64,000 nucleotides of DNA from Ceratodon purpureus (Eukaryota; Streptophyta; Bryopsida; Pseudoditrichales; Ditrichaceae), in NCBI GenBank assembly GCA_014871385.1, contig CM026426.1:108844457-108908456 (forward strand). The letters are read 5' to 3'. The position numbers and the translations under genes are program-made. Of this stretch, positions 36,001 through 45,400 are shown one piece after another; the first letter of the stretch is position 1; each line of letters opens with the position of its first letter. The notes below the pieces were generated by a model. It worked only from the letters and a program-made list of their open reading frames with translations. It searched no databases and was not told the DNA's origin.

Positions 36001-36993
36001 CTCCCCATCAGAAGAAGGTCCACTCTGAATCTCTGGTAAATCCATAGAGGTGTCGGTAATGTCACAGAGCGCGGAAAGCAGATCCGATAATTCATCACTG
36101 TCGCCATTGGTGACGGACTTCGGTGCAGGATCTTCAACAGTGGATGCACAACCGGAACGCGTCCCCATGCTGTCCGTCACCTCTGAACATGAAATCCCGC
36201 TCGCAATCGATTTGTCCGCATCCGATGTCGCTGCAGTGTGACACTGGACCACTTCGCTGTCGCATCCCTTCTTCTTGCGTGGACCAGACTTTCGTCTTGT
36301 TGGTGTTTTTTTCTTCGCTGCATGTTTAGTACCAGCTGTACAAGAAGACTGGGTCGCATCCACTACACTGGGCTCAGCCGTTATGATTCCCGGTGGTTCG
36401 AGAGTAGTCTTCTGTTCGGAAGAAACGTCGCTTTTTTTCTTTCGAGGCTGTCGCTTCTTCTTCTCCTTTACGGGAGGTTCGAATGCGTGCTCTAACGTAG
36501 ATCCCTCAGATTCGATGGGAACTTTCTTCTTCCTAGGAGCTTTTTTTTTAACAGTGGACGTCGAATTCACAATGGTATCATCAGCAGCGGGAACCTCGTT
36601 CAGGTCCGGAAGGCACACTCTACAAGCATCGATAGGAACATGTGCTCAGTCACCGCCCTCCACAACTCCCTTCTTCTTCCTACTCGCTCGCTTTTTAGGA
36701 GGCACTATTGGATCCTGTAGCATCCAGTCCATAGCGTCGACATCATTTCCTTGAGACTTCGGCTTAAACTTCCGTGGAGGCTTCCGTGCTTGACTCTTAG
36801 GTGCCCGTTTTGCCCTAGCCTTCCTAGTCGGAGCCAATACGTTCCCTTCTGGAATCGAATCTGGAACACGCTGCTTCTTCCTCTCTTTAGGGAGAAGGTC
36901 CTCAGTAATTGGTTTCACAATGGGGGAGTAGTCTTTTGGACCATATTCGCATTTGTATCTGCGCACAACCTCAGAAGCATTGCAGTGAGGCAA
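24069..36993 (-). CDS. E2 MULE transposase with SWIM finger, interrupted by nested element E4
   Basis: Exons on the minus strand are 36,993 to 35,324 (a 5' exon may be missing), continuing after E4 at 26,246-26,217, then 26,096-25,897 and 25,788-24,069. The N-terminal third is Lys/Arg-rich with many PRKKK blocks. A finger-like segment follows (KRGCLAQFTVK...HVNCDGLVVHG). The catalytic core has SVDATFGTNEKK (first Asp), VFDRWHNGIPVAFILTSR, FIVDCAQGEINAI (second Asp), CLWHVRRAW and TNAAIEDYHGFAK (Glu). The C-terminal SWIM finger is C-x-C-x7-C-x-H (CNC...CKHH). Stops are TGA at 36,646 and TAG at 25,575, with frame kept on both sides. A hydrophobic stretch read at about 24.35-24.53 kb may be an intron ending at GTTGCAG before GACTCC. 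The E4 insertion kills the gene as it stands. Confidence 0.85.
26257..26368 (+). repeat. E4 left terminal inverted repeat with AGAGCGG heptads
   Basis: Starting at 26,270 are back-to-back purine heptads (GAGCGGA, GAGCGGA, GAGCAGA, GAGCAGA). They are mirrored as CTCTCCGCTCTCTGCT at the right end (about 35,256-35,305). The right arm is about 95 bp longer because of extra AT-rich sequence. Confidence 0.85.
26836..27369 (+). CDS. E4 177-codon unrecognised protein
   Basis: A single open frame from ATG to TGA, with no stops and normal composition in an AT-rich setting, so probably real. It begins MVSVELKLVLARELFEGMGD. It is rich in Trp and charged residues (WDHIGS, KRWKREIDSS, ARWDYFLYEGRHWSPKDEYE) and predicts as mostly helical and soluble. 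I recognise no domain. It faces the ParB-like gene, and the two frames overlap tail to tail by 17 bp (27,353-27,369). Confidence 0.5.
   Translation: MVSVELKLVLARELFEGMGDSFEVVACETILHDLLKRMADGPNLWDHIGSSATQGWTPPTVITFKDVENARAVSKRWKREIDSSPEYACLRLARWDYFLYEGRHWSPKDEYEVNRFNMKWSVFRSSWKLATPIYNERLETTSFGELSCVELDQLRTLLWANGNEVLDVLEQRIIPFE
27353..30657 (-). CDS. E4 ParB-like domain gene with CTD-like N-terminal repeats, decayed
   Basis: Likely exons run leftward: 30,657-30,598, 30,490 to about 30.1 kb, about 29.92-29.34 kb, then several short exons to the stop at 27,353. The N-terminal part has heptad-like units (YMPTSPV, DMPTSPV, YEPTSPG, YMPTSPP). The third exon holds V-stop-EGNHRLSAWLRHINKHH, the ParB/Srx-like signature seen in E1 as VWDGNHRAIAWMRHI. 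The TAG at 29,478 sits where E1 has Trp. Later exons are helical. One (GCWYLDCIRGFTIDSEADV) resembles E1's YLGWYIESIGEERYFLDSKD, suggesting homologous genes. The C-terminus is Ser/Pro-rich with an AT-hook-like KRGRGRR. No methyltransferase part is seen. The protein may be a nuclear DNA-binding factor; this is inference from the domain. Confidence 0.6.
30700..31290. repeat. Three tandem ~185-bp repeats with a conserved hairpin
   Basis: Three diverged units start with AATAATTACATTAACTTAATC-like sequence and contain GTCAAAGAAAAAAAA, CAAAAATCCCCAAA and ACCCATGCCC. Units 1 and 2 carry a hairpin: GCCTATTGTCG/CGACAGTAGGC at about 30,857-30,883 and GCCTACTGTC/GACAGTAGGC at about 31,068-31,093. Both are followed by a T-rich run. 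Unit 3 (about 31,130-31,290) has lost the hairpin. Confidence 0.75.
31291..33956. other. E4 AT-rich interior, no supported gene
   Basis: Stops are frequent in all frames. The longest frame, 31,854-32,108 on the minus strand, shows no domain I can name. The region may contain remnants of older insertions, but I cannot assign a family. Confidence 0.4.
33957..34409 (-). CDS. E4 150-codon protein with SUMO-interaction-like motif
   Basis: An intact ATG-to-stop frame in very AT-rich surroundings, so coding is likely. Around residue 60 it has DEIIVLEED, a hydrophobic-acidic pattern matching the SUMO-interacting motif consensus. A later RRGGRPLLKR is AT-hook-like and the C-terminus NPKRVKFKD is basic. 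The rest looks disordered. No family is recognised. Short motifs of this kind arise by chance, so a SUMO link is only suggestive. Confidence 0.45.
   Translation of the reverse strand: MEDVRDIVVSLADDVCPFQPYVEVEDKEEVMANSQGRPLTTAVDVQSDVRADPPRSKNSDEIIVLEEDAYVPLQPHAYSKVGKIPRGTYSRESVNQRRGGRPLLKRSYQGHLPSVGPKVNANVICHVVQSEAGSPADNVVGNPKRVKFKD
34410..35323. other. E4 right terminal region
   Basis: AT-rich with long A-runs (34,615-34,690) and no coding. From 35,116 to 35,322 it forms the right terminal inverted repeat, ending in pyrimidine heptads CTCTCTGCTCTCCGCTCTAC, the mirror of the left end. Confidence 0.7.
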
Positions 36994-37808
36994 AACTTTG
37001 ATATGACTGTTACCCTAAACGAAGAGAAACAGAACATGCCATTCGAGAGCCGTCACAGTTCATGTGGAAACTACTTCCTGTGATACTGTACATAACGTTC
37101 TCTTGGAACACAGATGTCACATTACACCACTACTGACATTACAACCGAATCGAGTACAACGTACCTAGTAAAGCATAGAGGCGTCCGAGGTCCATCCCGT
37201 CATAGATTTGGTTTGCGGTTCTCTTTATTCGGCCTGAACTTACACTGAGTCCCTTCTCGTCTACATTGCATACCTTCTATGAAATCCACAACTCGCCCTG
37301 TAGGAATGTAACACTGCTGAACGAGGTGTGACTTCTTGTGTTCTCCTCGAGGAGGCCGATACTCCAGGTCCCATCTTAGGTCACGAGCACCGACAACACC
37401 AGGGGGTGGATCCTAAACTAGGCACTGAATCTGTTGCAGCTGGAGCGCATGAATATCAAATTGAGAAAGATCCACATCAACACCCATATCCTCGTGAAGG
37501 AAGGGTTTCTGCTCGGGTTTGCCATTGCAGAATTGGTCCATGTTAACCTAGTGAGTTTGTGCAAATGGAAGTGCAAACAGAAGGTAAGAAGAAATAGCGA
37601 ACACCACATCAGAACTGTACTCCTTCAAAGTCGATGGTACCCTATACACGAGAATTTCTGAAAACCCTAAAACCTGAACGCATGCAACTTTTGCAGGTGA
37701 CATTGCTCATATCGAGGTCAAAAAGAGAAGATGGAAACAACAACAGATCTCAGACGTAAACTGGTAGAAGAAAGAGCAGAAAGTTCTAGCGGAGACACAG
37801 AACCCTAA
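36994..37808. other. E2 region upstream of the transposase
   Basis: It lies between the first recognised transposase exon and the right terminal repeat, so it probably holds the promoter and a 5' exon. It contains near-copies of the E2 motif (GTAACACTGC near 37,307, ATGTCACATTAC near 37,112). No other gene is supported. Confidence 0.45.
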
Positions 37809-38224
37809 ACCAACAATCCCTGCCTGAAGACGGAGCGGACCTTCGGAGCTGAACCCCGGAAACACTGAATGTTTGAAACCCTAAACAGGGTTGCTGGAGG
37901 GGAAGCAACGGAGACGACGGCTGACGTCATGTCAGCGTCACAATGTTTTTTTTTTTTCGGGCAGTGTTACAGAAACCAGTGTCTCGAGGGCGGTGTCACA
38001 AGGATCAGAGTCACAAGTGTTGTGTCACAGAACGAAAAATTCACGCTGGCCGAAAATTACCGCGACAACGGGTTCCGGTGTAAAACGGGCATTTGACGTG
38101 GCGCGCGGGGGCGCACAGGGCGCGCCGCTCCCCTTATCTTTCACTACATGGCATTTAGCCTTCTCCGTCTTTCCTCATCTTTCCGCTTTTCGCTTTCAGG
38201 TTTAGCGTACTACTGGGGATGCTC
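37809..38224 (-). repeat. E2 right terminal inverted repeat
   Basis: Reverse complement of the left arm: main block 37,809-38,166, then a 58-bp outer part ending in TACTGGGGATGCTC. It carries GTGTCAC at about 37,995 and 38,022. Next to it, at 38,225, is the second TAA of the 3-bp duplication. Confidence 0.9.
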
Positions 38225-38648
38225 TAAACAACCTCGCACCCAAGCCAGCCACGGCACTCAATACCAACACATATCACCATTCTCGTAGATATTATGGAAG
38301 AAAATGTACGCAAAGGATAGATACTGCTGCCACGTTGGTCATGTAGCGGCTGTAAGTCGTCGTCTCGTCTGAACAGAAGTGAAGGGAACAGATCTCTACA
38401 CGCTCTGCTTCTCCTGCGAGCTCGCCATCTCCGCGTTCCGCCATCGTCACTCTCCGCGCACTCGGCCGGTGTCTCCGCTCCTCGCTTAAGATCCCTCTGC
38501 TGCCGCTCGCCGAGCCAGTCTATCGATCTTCGCCGCTTCTCTGGCCGTGATGATTCCGGCTTGGTGACGGTGAAGGATCGCGCCCAGGGTTTCGTTCCGG
38601 GATCTCTTGTCGCGGAGGATTTGAGGATATTGTTCGAGGTTTGAGGTT

Positions 38649-41408
38649 ATGGCGGAGGTGGATGCGCCTGCGGCGATGGATTTCTCCGTCGGGACTACGG
38701 AGCAGAAGATGGACATGAGTCTTGGTATGTTTTGTTTGGAGTTTGAACAGCGGAGGCTCGTTGGTTTAGTGTGTCGTTGGCGAATTTTGCTTCAGATTGG
38801 GACGTGCCGCTATTTTCTTTACCGTGAGAGGAAGAGAGATGTCGTGTGGTTTGTGTGGCGGTGTTGTCTGTTTCGTGGATGGGTGTCGCCGTGGATTTTC
38901 TTTTTCGTGGTTGTCTTCCTTGTGAGGTTTTGGTGTTGTTGAGGGAGTTTGTTTGGTTCTGCGCTGTTTCTACTTTGGATTCGAGAGTGATTAGGATTTA
39001 TTTTTTTGGTTTAGGTCGCATGCGATTCTCGATTTTCTTTCTGCTTGGTTTATTTGAGGTTCATCACCGTCTTTGGACACGTTCGTGTTCTAAACGTGCT
39101 ATTTTTGTGCTAGATCTTGAGGATTTCTAGGGTGTTGTCGGAATGAAATAATATCATTTTTGTGAAAATTAGGGTAAGTTTGTATTTGACGCCGCCCGGG
39201 GTTTGTCCTGTGCTCAGTTAAAGTAGCCTCGTTCTATGATTTATGGCTTAAATTTATGCGTTCTTGTTTATTTGTCTGCAGACGATATTATCAAGCAGTC
39301 CAAGAAGGCTAATGCTAAAACTCGAGTTCCGGTGAGTATTTACTGCAATGAGATTCCATCTTCCTTCTTTTCAGTTTCGTACCGGTGTGGATTTCACTGT
39401 CAGAGATAACTTAGCCTGAAATAACCTTTTTGTAGAACAAGGGAAGGAACAAGCAACCGAATGGCCCTGCTGCTAAGGCTGCTCTACAGAAGTCTGTTGC
39501 GTCTCGATCGTCAAGCATGCGACAGGTACGTAATTGCAACAATATATGGGGATTTCAGGCTAATATCAACTCCATTTTTATGGAATATTCTTTGGAGATT
39601 TCATGGAGTTATATGCCGTGTCGACGTTCGACTATTACTCGTCTTTTCTAACGTAACGTCATTGCGCTTTGCAGGGAAAGTTTGCAGAGGCAAGAGCCCG
39701 GAACAGTGGAGCACATTTCCCCGCCACTCAAGCCGCTTCTAAGAGAGCCTTTTCTGCCCCTATTAACACAAGAAACAGGCAAATTATGAAGAACGATACT
39801 GAGGTGTCCGGACGACCTGCGTTTTCGAGGAAGCGTAATTTTCAGAGAGCCCCCAATACGTTCCCCGTTGCTGCTCGGAATATTGCAGTATCGGTCGTCA
39901 ATAATGCGAGCAAGTGAGTGGCTGGTGTGCCCGATTCCAATTGCTGCCACGTTATGGGCATTTTTTTGGTGTTTGTGCTGGCCTTTGCAGTGTCGGGACT
40001 GGTTTTTGTGACGAGAGGTTCTTCAGAACGAAGTTCCGTGCAGTTTCTCCTTATATCATGGCTGTAGAATTGAACAGATCTACTAAGTGAACGGATCGAG
40101 GATATTCTTAAGCTTACAATCAACGCAGTTAAGGTGGAGTGGAGAGTATAGATGTTTCGATTGAGACTGCCGACGATCTCAGACAGGGGTCCACCACCTT
40201 AAGAGACCTGTATGAGACGGGTATTCTGCTGTTTTAAGGAGGCATGTCACACATAATTTCGCCGGCCTTCGACCTCCTTTATCAGTGAGGTTATACGCAA
40301 AGGCTACTTGCAGTGACACATAGGGGGAACAACTTATGCTGCAGCCTATGAGAAGCCTTCAATGATGGAAGTCGCAGTGCGTTGGCTCTCAGTGAAGTTG
40401 GAAACCAGTATGGCGTGGTTAAGGGTAGAGGGTTGCAGACTTGATTTGGTTGGGCTTTTCAGTTGCAGTTGCATCTTTGAATGAGCAGTCCATGGGGTTC
40501 TCTGACATCATTGAACGAGTAGATGAGCATCAGTTCGAAACACTACAAACTTAAAGAAGAGGAGATGTTTGGTTTGAGCAACTCGGTGCATCTCATTCTC
40601 AGAGGTCTTGCTTGATGCGTGGCCTTGAATCTTATATCCAAGGAAATTGTAGCTTTATGGTTCTATCTCATATCAGTGCATCTCCAGCTGCTACCTGTCG
40701 CGAACTGGTTTCAGAGCTCTAATTCAAGTTGGACAAATCTTCTACCTTCCCCTTTTAACTTACCTTGTACTTGGATCATCTCAGAGGTATTTGGGTCTTA
40801 ATGGCCCATGTGGTATGTCTCCATCCCTTTGTTCGTCCAGGTTGGTTTGCTGGCGATTCTTGGCTTCATGCCAAGAAGGATTTCGTGAAATATCAATTCG
40901 TCATGTTTGCATTTGTGTTACAGGGTTGGTGCAGGTAGGGCAGCTGGCAACCCTCGCAGACGCAACGCAGCACCAGCACCAGCAGTTGCATTTCGACAAG
41001 TCTCAGAAGTTCCCGTTCACAACTCGGTATTTTGCTTGCCTTCTCACTCATTCAGTTATGTCGATTTATTATCCAGGACGCTGGAGTTGGAAATTGGAGT
41101 TTTGCTCCCGCAAATATTTCGAGTTACCTACATTGTTGCTTTTGCTTTTGTTGTATTGTAGTTATTTTCTTGCCAAATATAAAGTTCCTGACAATGGAAA
41201 CCTTTTGCGTCTTCTGAATTTGTATTAGGCAAATCATTTCCAATCTCAGCCACAGAGGCCAAAGACATTGGATTCATTATTCGCAAGTATCCGCAACACT
41301 CCGCAGCAAGTAGCACCGAAGTTCAACGTTCAGCAAGGTGGTCGTAGGAGAGGTGGAGGTGCCGGTGGAGGTGGCAGAGGACGTGGACGCGGTCAGTCCC
41401 ACTATTGA
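38649..41408 (+). CDS. UIEF-like mRNA export factor (UAP56-interacting)
   Basis: Six exons: 38,649-38,724, 39,282-39,331, 39,436-39,525, 39,675-39,913, 40,924-41,026 and 41,229-41,408. All have GT-AG introns and consistent phase, giving 245 residues. Near the N-terminus (about residues 21-34) is the UAP56-binding motif MDMSLDDIIKQSKK, as in ALY and UIF-type adaptors. Near the C-terminus (about 198-208) is a second one, KTLDSLFASIR, followed by an RG/GGR-rich RNA-binding tail (RRRGGGAGGGGRGRGRG) ending QSHY. This layout matches plant UIEF proteins, which bridge the helicase UAP56 to mRNA in the nucleus for export. The frame is intact and likely functional. E2 ends 425 bp upstream of the ATG, so the promoter is probably altered or truncated. 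Plant UIEFs are not known by a single symbol, so none is given. Confidence 0.85.
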
Positions 41409-42458
41409 TCTGGTCGATTGTGTTCGACCATCGAAGTGATCCTAAAGTTTGACTTGAACGAGCACCATATATCCCATCATGCTCCAAAGATGGTTGGTTT
41501 AGGGTGACACTTGTGATAACTCTTCTCTCATCCAGGAGATTGAGTGTTAGCATTCTGTTAATACTGGATAGTTTTTGTTTGGATCCATTTTTCTGAACTT
41601 AGCCAACAGGATAGTAAACTCATCGAATTTCGTCTGGTCATTTGGGCACGAGTGGCTGGATCGGAGCATGTATTTTTCTGCTTATTTCAAACCAGATTCC
41701 ATGTAAACTTGGGTTTGTGTAGTTAGCTTTTGCATGGGATGGCTTCCGGTCGAGTACTTCATAGGTGAAAAACACCAGAACATTTGTCTCGTTAAACAGA
41801 AGTGCAGAACCTAAGGAATCAGAGAGTTCATCGAATAACTCAAGCTTTGAACCAGTTTCTTGGAACCAGAAAGAGACATCGAAGCGAATTCGAATTTACA
41901 CGAAACCAGAAAATCATTTACACACTAATGAGTACCTGAAGAAAGCTCTAGTGCATTATCGATGCGTGGATTTGTTTGAGAAGTTATTGTTGCACTTGTC
42001 GGATCTATTTCTGTAGTTCACTCTGAATGTCATAATACGATAAGGCTTCCCCTTCTAATGTCTAATTGCATTACGTGATAAATAGTGGTTTAGTATTTCA
42101 AAACTGGCATTCATCTGTAATATCTTTTCAATTCGGTTATTTTTGGAAGTGTTGCATTTTCAATTATGGAAGCACTTGAAAAGCTGTAAGATTCAATTCA
42201 CCCGCAAACTGTAGAAACGCCATTTAATTTTATGGAAAATTTATACAATACAGAAGCTAAATAATTACCGACTACTAAGGCAAAATCGGATGAGTGCTGA
42301 AACGAATTTAATGAAATGCCACAAGTATTACGTACACCACTTTTTGGATGCTGCATGCTCCAGATGTTGACGTAAATTGTAATCAGTAATTTGGACTCAC
42401 CACTATGCTGAAGTCGAAATGGGCCATGTTTTTAGGACCCCGACTGATGTTATGAAGC
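41409..42458. other. Spacer between the convergent UIEF and SEC5 genes
   Basis: It holds the 3' regions of both genes. I see no coding, repeat or RNA gene. The 41,765-42,016 open frame lacks any recognisable domain and is probably chance. Confidence 0.6.
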
Positions 42459-45400
42459 TCAACCGTCATGAAAGATTCTCGAAGCAGGCCTTTGGGTTGT
42501 CCGCCTCAAATCCGATTGCCCCCTTGAATACCGGTCAGTAGCATTGCTGGACCCTCTGGAACGCAAATCGGCGATGCCTCCATCACTTCCAACCTCGGAA
42601 CTTGCATAGCCGCCATAAGGTGAGAGGGGAGGAAGCGCACTGGCGGGCTTTCCTGACTCAGAGTCGGTCAGGCTCGATGCTGAATTTTTCCTGCGGTGCC
42701 TAGTTTTCAATGCGCCTGGAACACCACTTGATCGAGTTCGTTGTTGGTTAGAAATGGTCCGCCTTCCTTGCAGGTCCGAGTTCAAAAGTGCATCCCTGAA
42801 GCAGAAGACGTTCACTCGTGTTCTCTTCAACTCGTTTGGAAGGAAGTCACCAAATACTTGTCGTACAAGTATCTGCACACATGGGCAGATCTTTAAGCAT
42901 GAGAATGGAATTTTATGTCAGAGACCGCGAAAGGCAAGTATGGATAAGCACACAGAACCTTCACCAACGAGAAACATGACCTTCACCTGTATATCCTCCT
43001 GTGAAATGCTCACGATGGAACCCCTGTCCTCAGTTCCATCATCACTGCTTCTGGTGGACCTTCTTAGACCTGGTTCAGATATGTCACCAACAGTCTCAAG
43101 AACCCTGTCGAGAAGCAAGTCGCGCAAGTGAAGAGCTGCTTCGCGGGCTGGTGGGGTTAGGTATCCTCCAAGTACAGCTTCAATGTACTCAACCTGCAAG
43201 ATGGTCGAATGTCAGGATCGTTTGGAAATTCCACCTGATAAATTGACAATTAGATCTTCCACCGTCGGCCTTGAGGACAGACCCCTGAATAGGCTTCTCC
43301 CTAAGAACAATTATCCAGCAATTTTTGTTTTCCTGTGTGCTTTTAAAACAAGTCACAAAAGTCGAATCGCAAACTTGGACAATAGAAGAAAATCAGCATG
43401 TACCTCGAGCATGAGTTGGCAATACCCTTGAACATCAAGAGATTTTAGAACTTTGGTCTTGTTCTCTGTGAAGACGTTGAGCAACGCTTCCAAAAGTCCT
43501 TCCGCAAGATGGTTTATCACCTTCTCTACAAAAGGTTTCGCCCCCGCATATACCTGTCCATAAAATTCCACGCTTCAAGTAGGTTAATATGATGGAATAC
43601 TTACACTAGCAATCAAACCAATTACCTGGTTATTAAGCCAGAGCTAGAGAACAATGAGAATTAAGCCGCATGAAAATCTCCATCCAGTAATTCAAGTGAA
43701 AAGTCTAAACTTATGTTTAGCAACTAAATTGCCTAATTTTGATGATTCGCAAGAGGTGGCATGAATGGACGATCGCTTGGAAACAGGTTGCAAAACACGA
43801 GTCATTACCCACCTACTAGTGCCAGTCATGTTTCAAAGCATTCGGTGCACGGCAACGAAAACGTAGTCTACAAAACTCTCGACTATCAAAATAATTAGGT
43901 CAGGCGCAACTAACCTCTGCATGAACAGATACAAGAGGATGAAGTAATTCCACCACTGCGTCACGTATCCCCTGGAATGAATCAACATGACACTGTCAGG
44001 CTGGTTGGTCTTTCTAGAACTATCAAACATGGACAAGACTAGTTTGAGGAACAGTAAGCAAGTCGCGACTCTGAATCATTAAAAATCAGTAACTAAAAGA
44101 TTCTCAAAGCAGCGCTCTTGCTAAGAGTCTTCTTGAAGTCACTGAATGTGATAAGAATATACCTTGACAGGTGGGGAAGCAGACCATTGAGTCCCATCAT
44201 CTAGCAGGTATGCTGCTGCAGCGGTTCCAACAGATGTCGCCTGCATGCAAACGACCAGGCCAGCCACGTCGCAGATTCAGTTGCAATCAAATGAACCCAA
44301 CGGTACAAATACTAGAAACATAAATAACAAATGCAACAAATAATAATAGAATAACTCAATGAAGTTACTCAACGAACCTTTGCATAGTTGTACTGATTGA
44401 GAATTTTCTCTTCCAAAGCTGACAAGCTTGAAGCAGCTTCTTCAGCAGTGACGTGACTGCCCCCAGGTCCTACTCCCTTCGTCTCTTCCATCCTGTCAAC
44501 GCAGATCCGAAGTCGTAGAAGTGAGGTTGAAGCATTCATCATCTAGAGATTATTTAATTATTGTTCAATGGCATTAAAATTCCGAGGTCATTCACGAACC
44601 AAAGACAGGATAATAACTCGAAATAAAACAGTCATCCCCTTACCCTGCATAAGACCAAACATGTTGATACTTTCTAGAGAGTTCTGGCAGGAGGTGAGAG
44701 TTGCAAAATCCGGCGTTACTAAGCACCATCAGGAAGCGCTGATGGTTGCTGGTCACTTCGTTTCCAGCAATCAGTCCCATAAACCTCTCCGGCCCTGGTT
44801 GTTCTTGGTCCATGTCTGTTTCTGCACTTTCATCTAGTTGAGAAGTTCTCGAGAGCTCAAAGGCTAATTTCTCCAAATTTTCTGCAAAGAGAAAATAGAG
44901 AAGGTTAGAAAGTAAAGATAAGAAGACATTTGCCAGCAACTTAGTACTTAGTCTCACTAACCCCATTTAAAAATTTATAAATAAATTATAAATTTAAAAA
45001 AAAAAAAAAAAAAAAAGAAGAGAGAGAGAGATGGTCGCTATGTGGAATTAATTAATGAATAAGGAAACGATTCCTGAGATAGAAGAGCTGACCAGCAAGA
45101 GTAAGGAAGCACTCGAAGAAAGTGTAGTGCACATTGTCCTGCATTTGATGGAGTTGATTAACCATATCGTCATGCTCAGGAGATTCCCGCTTCAGTCTGT
45201 CCAGCATCCTATGAAACATGACATAGGACCATTTGGTCAAGAGTGCTATTTTCTCAACTTCCTAGAAATTAGTCCAGATAATTTACACCAATAAGGGCAA
45301 CAGACTAAGAGATAAGAAAATAGTTTCAGAAAAGAACTTACTCTATGAGATGTTCCATTGAAGATTCGAGCATATCCCGAAATCGTAGAGGTATGCTTGA

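Larger units (their letters stand above)
14355..38028. repeat. Dispersed GTGTCAC/GTGACAC motif family of element E2
   Basis: About twenty exact copies were counted by eye in the 15 kb of E2 outside the nested E4. Examples start near 14,355, 14,384, 14,403, 16,574, 17,138, 18,610, 18,624, 19,341, 20,621, 23,172, 23,722, 23,745, 25,011, 25,212, 25,234, 26,145, 36,238, 37,995 and 38,022. Many ATGTCAC and GTAACAC near-copies occur as well. Random expectation on both strands is about two in this length. I found no exact copy within E4 (26.26-35.32 kb). Copies sit in the terminal repeats, spacers, introns and coding exons, for example an NVT-rich peptide run at 18,609-18,684. Confidence 0.75.
13994..38224. 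mobile_element. E2: 24.2-kb TIR element with MULE transposase and Ulp1-protease gene
   Basis: The tips match as inverted repeats: GAGCATCCCGAGTA at the left and, in reverse complement, GAGCATCCCCAGTA at the right. Inside these lies a long inverted repeat (14,212-14,592 against 37,809-38,166). The sequence TAA abuts both ends (13,991-13,993 and 38,225-38,227). Inside are a plus-strand zinc-finger/Ulp1 gene (15.2-20.4 kb), a small plus-strand gene (22.7-23.2 kb) and a minus-strand MULE transposase (37-24 kb) split by the nested element E4. MULEs carrying Ulp1-like proteases are known in plants (Kaonashi/VANDAL-type). A 3-bp target duplication is not typical of MULEs, which usually give 8-11 bp. 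The element lies between the photolyase 3' end and UIEF, ending 425 bp before the UIEF start codon. Confidence 0.85.

Noticed and set aside
35305-36618. A separate Lys-rich gene distinct from the E2 transposase
   Set aside because: Its frame continues into the catalytic Asp segment once nested E4 is accounted for, so it is the N-terminal part of the transposase.
44996-45019. The poly-A run in a SEC5 intron (and at 48,316-48,338) as retroposed tails
   Set aside because: No inserted body or target duplication is visible beside them; simple microsatellites explain them.
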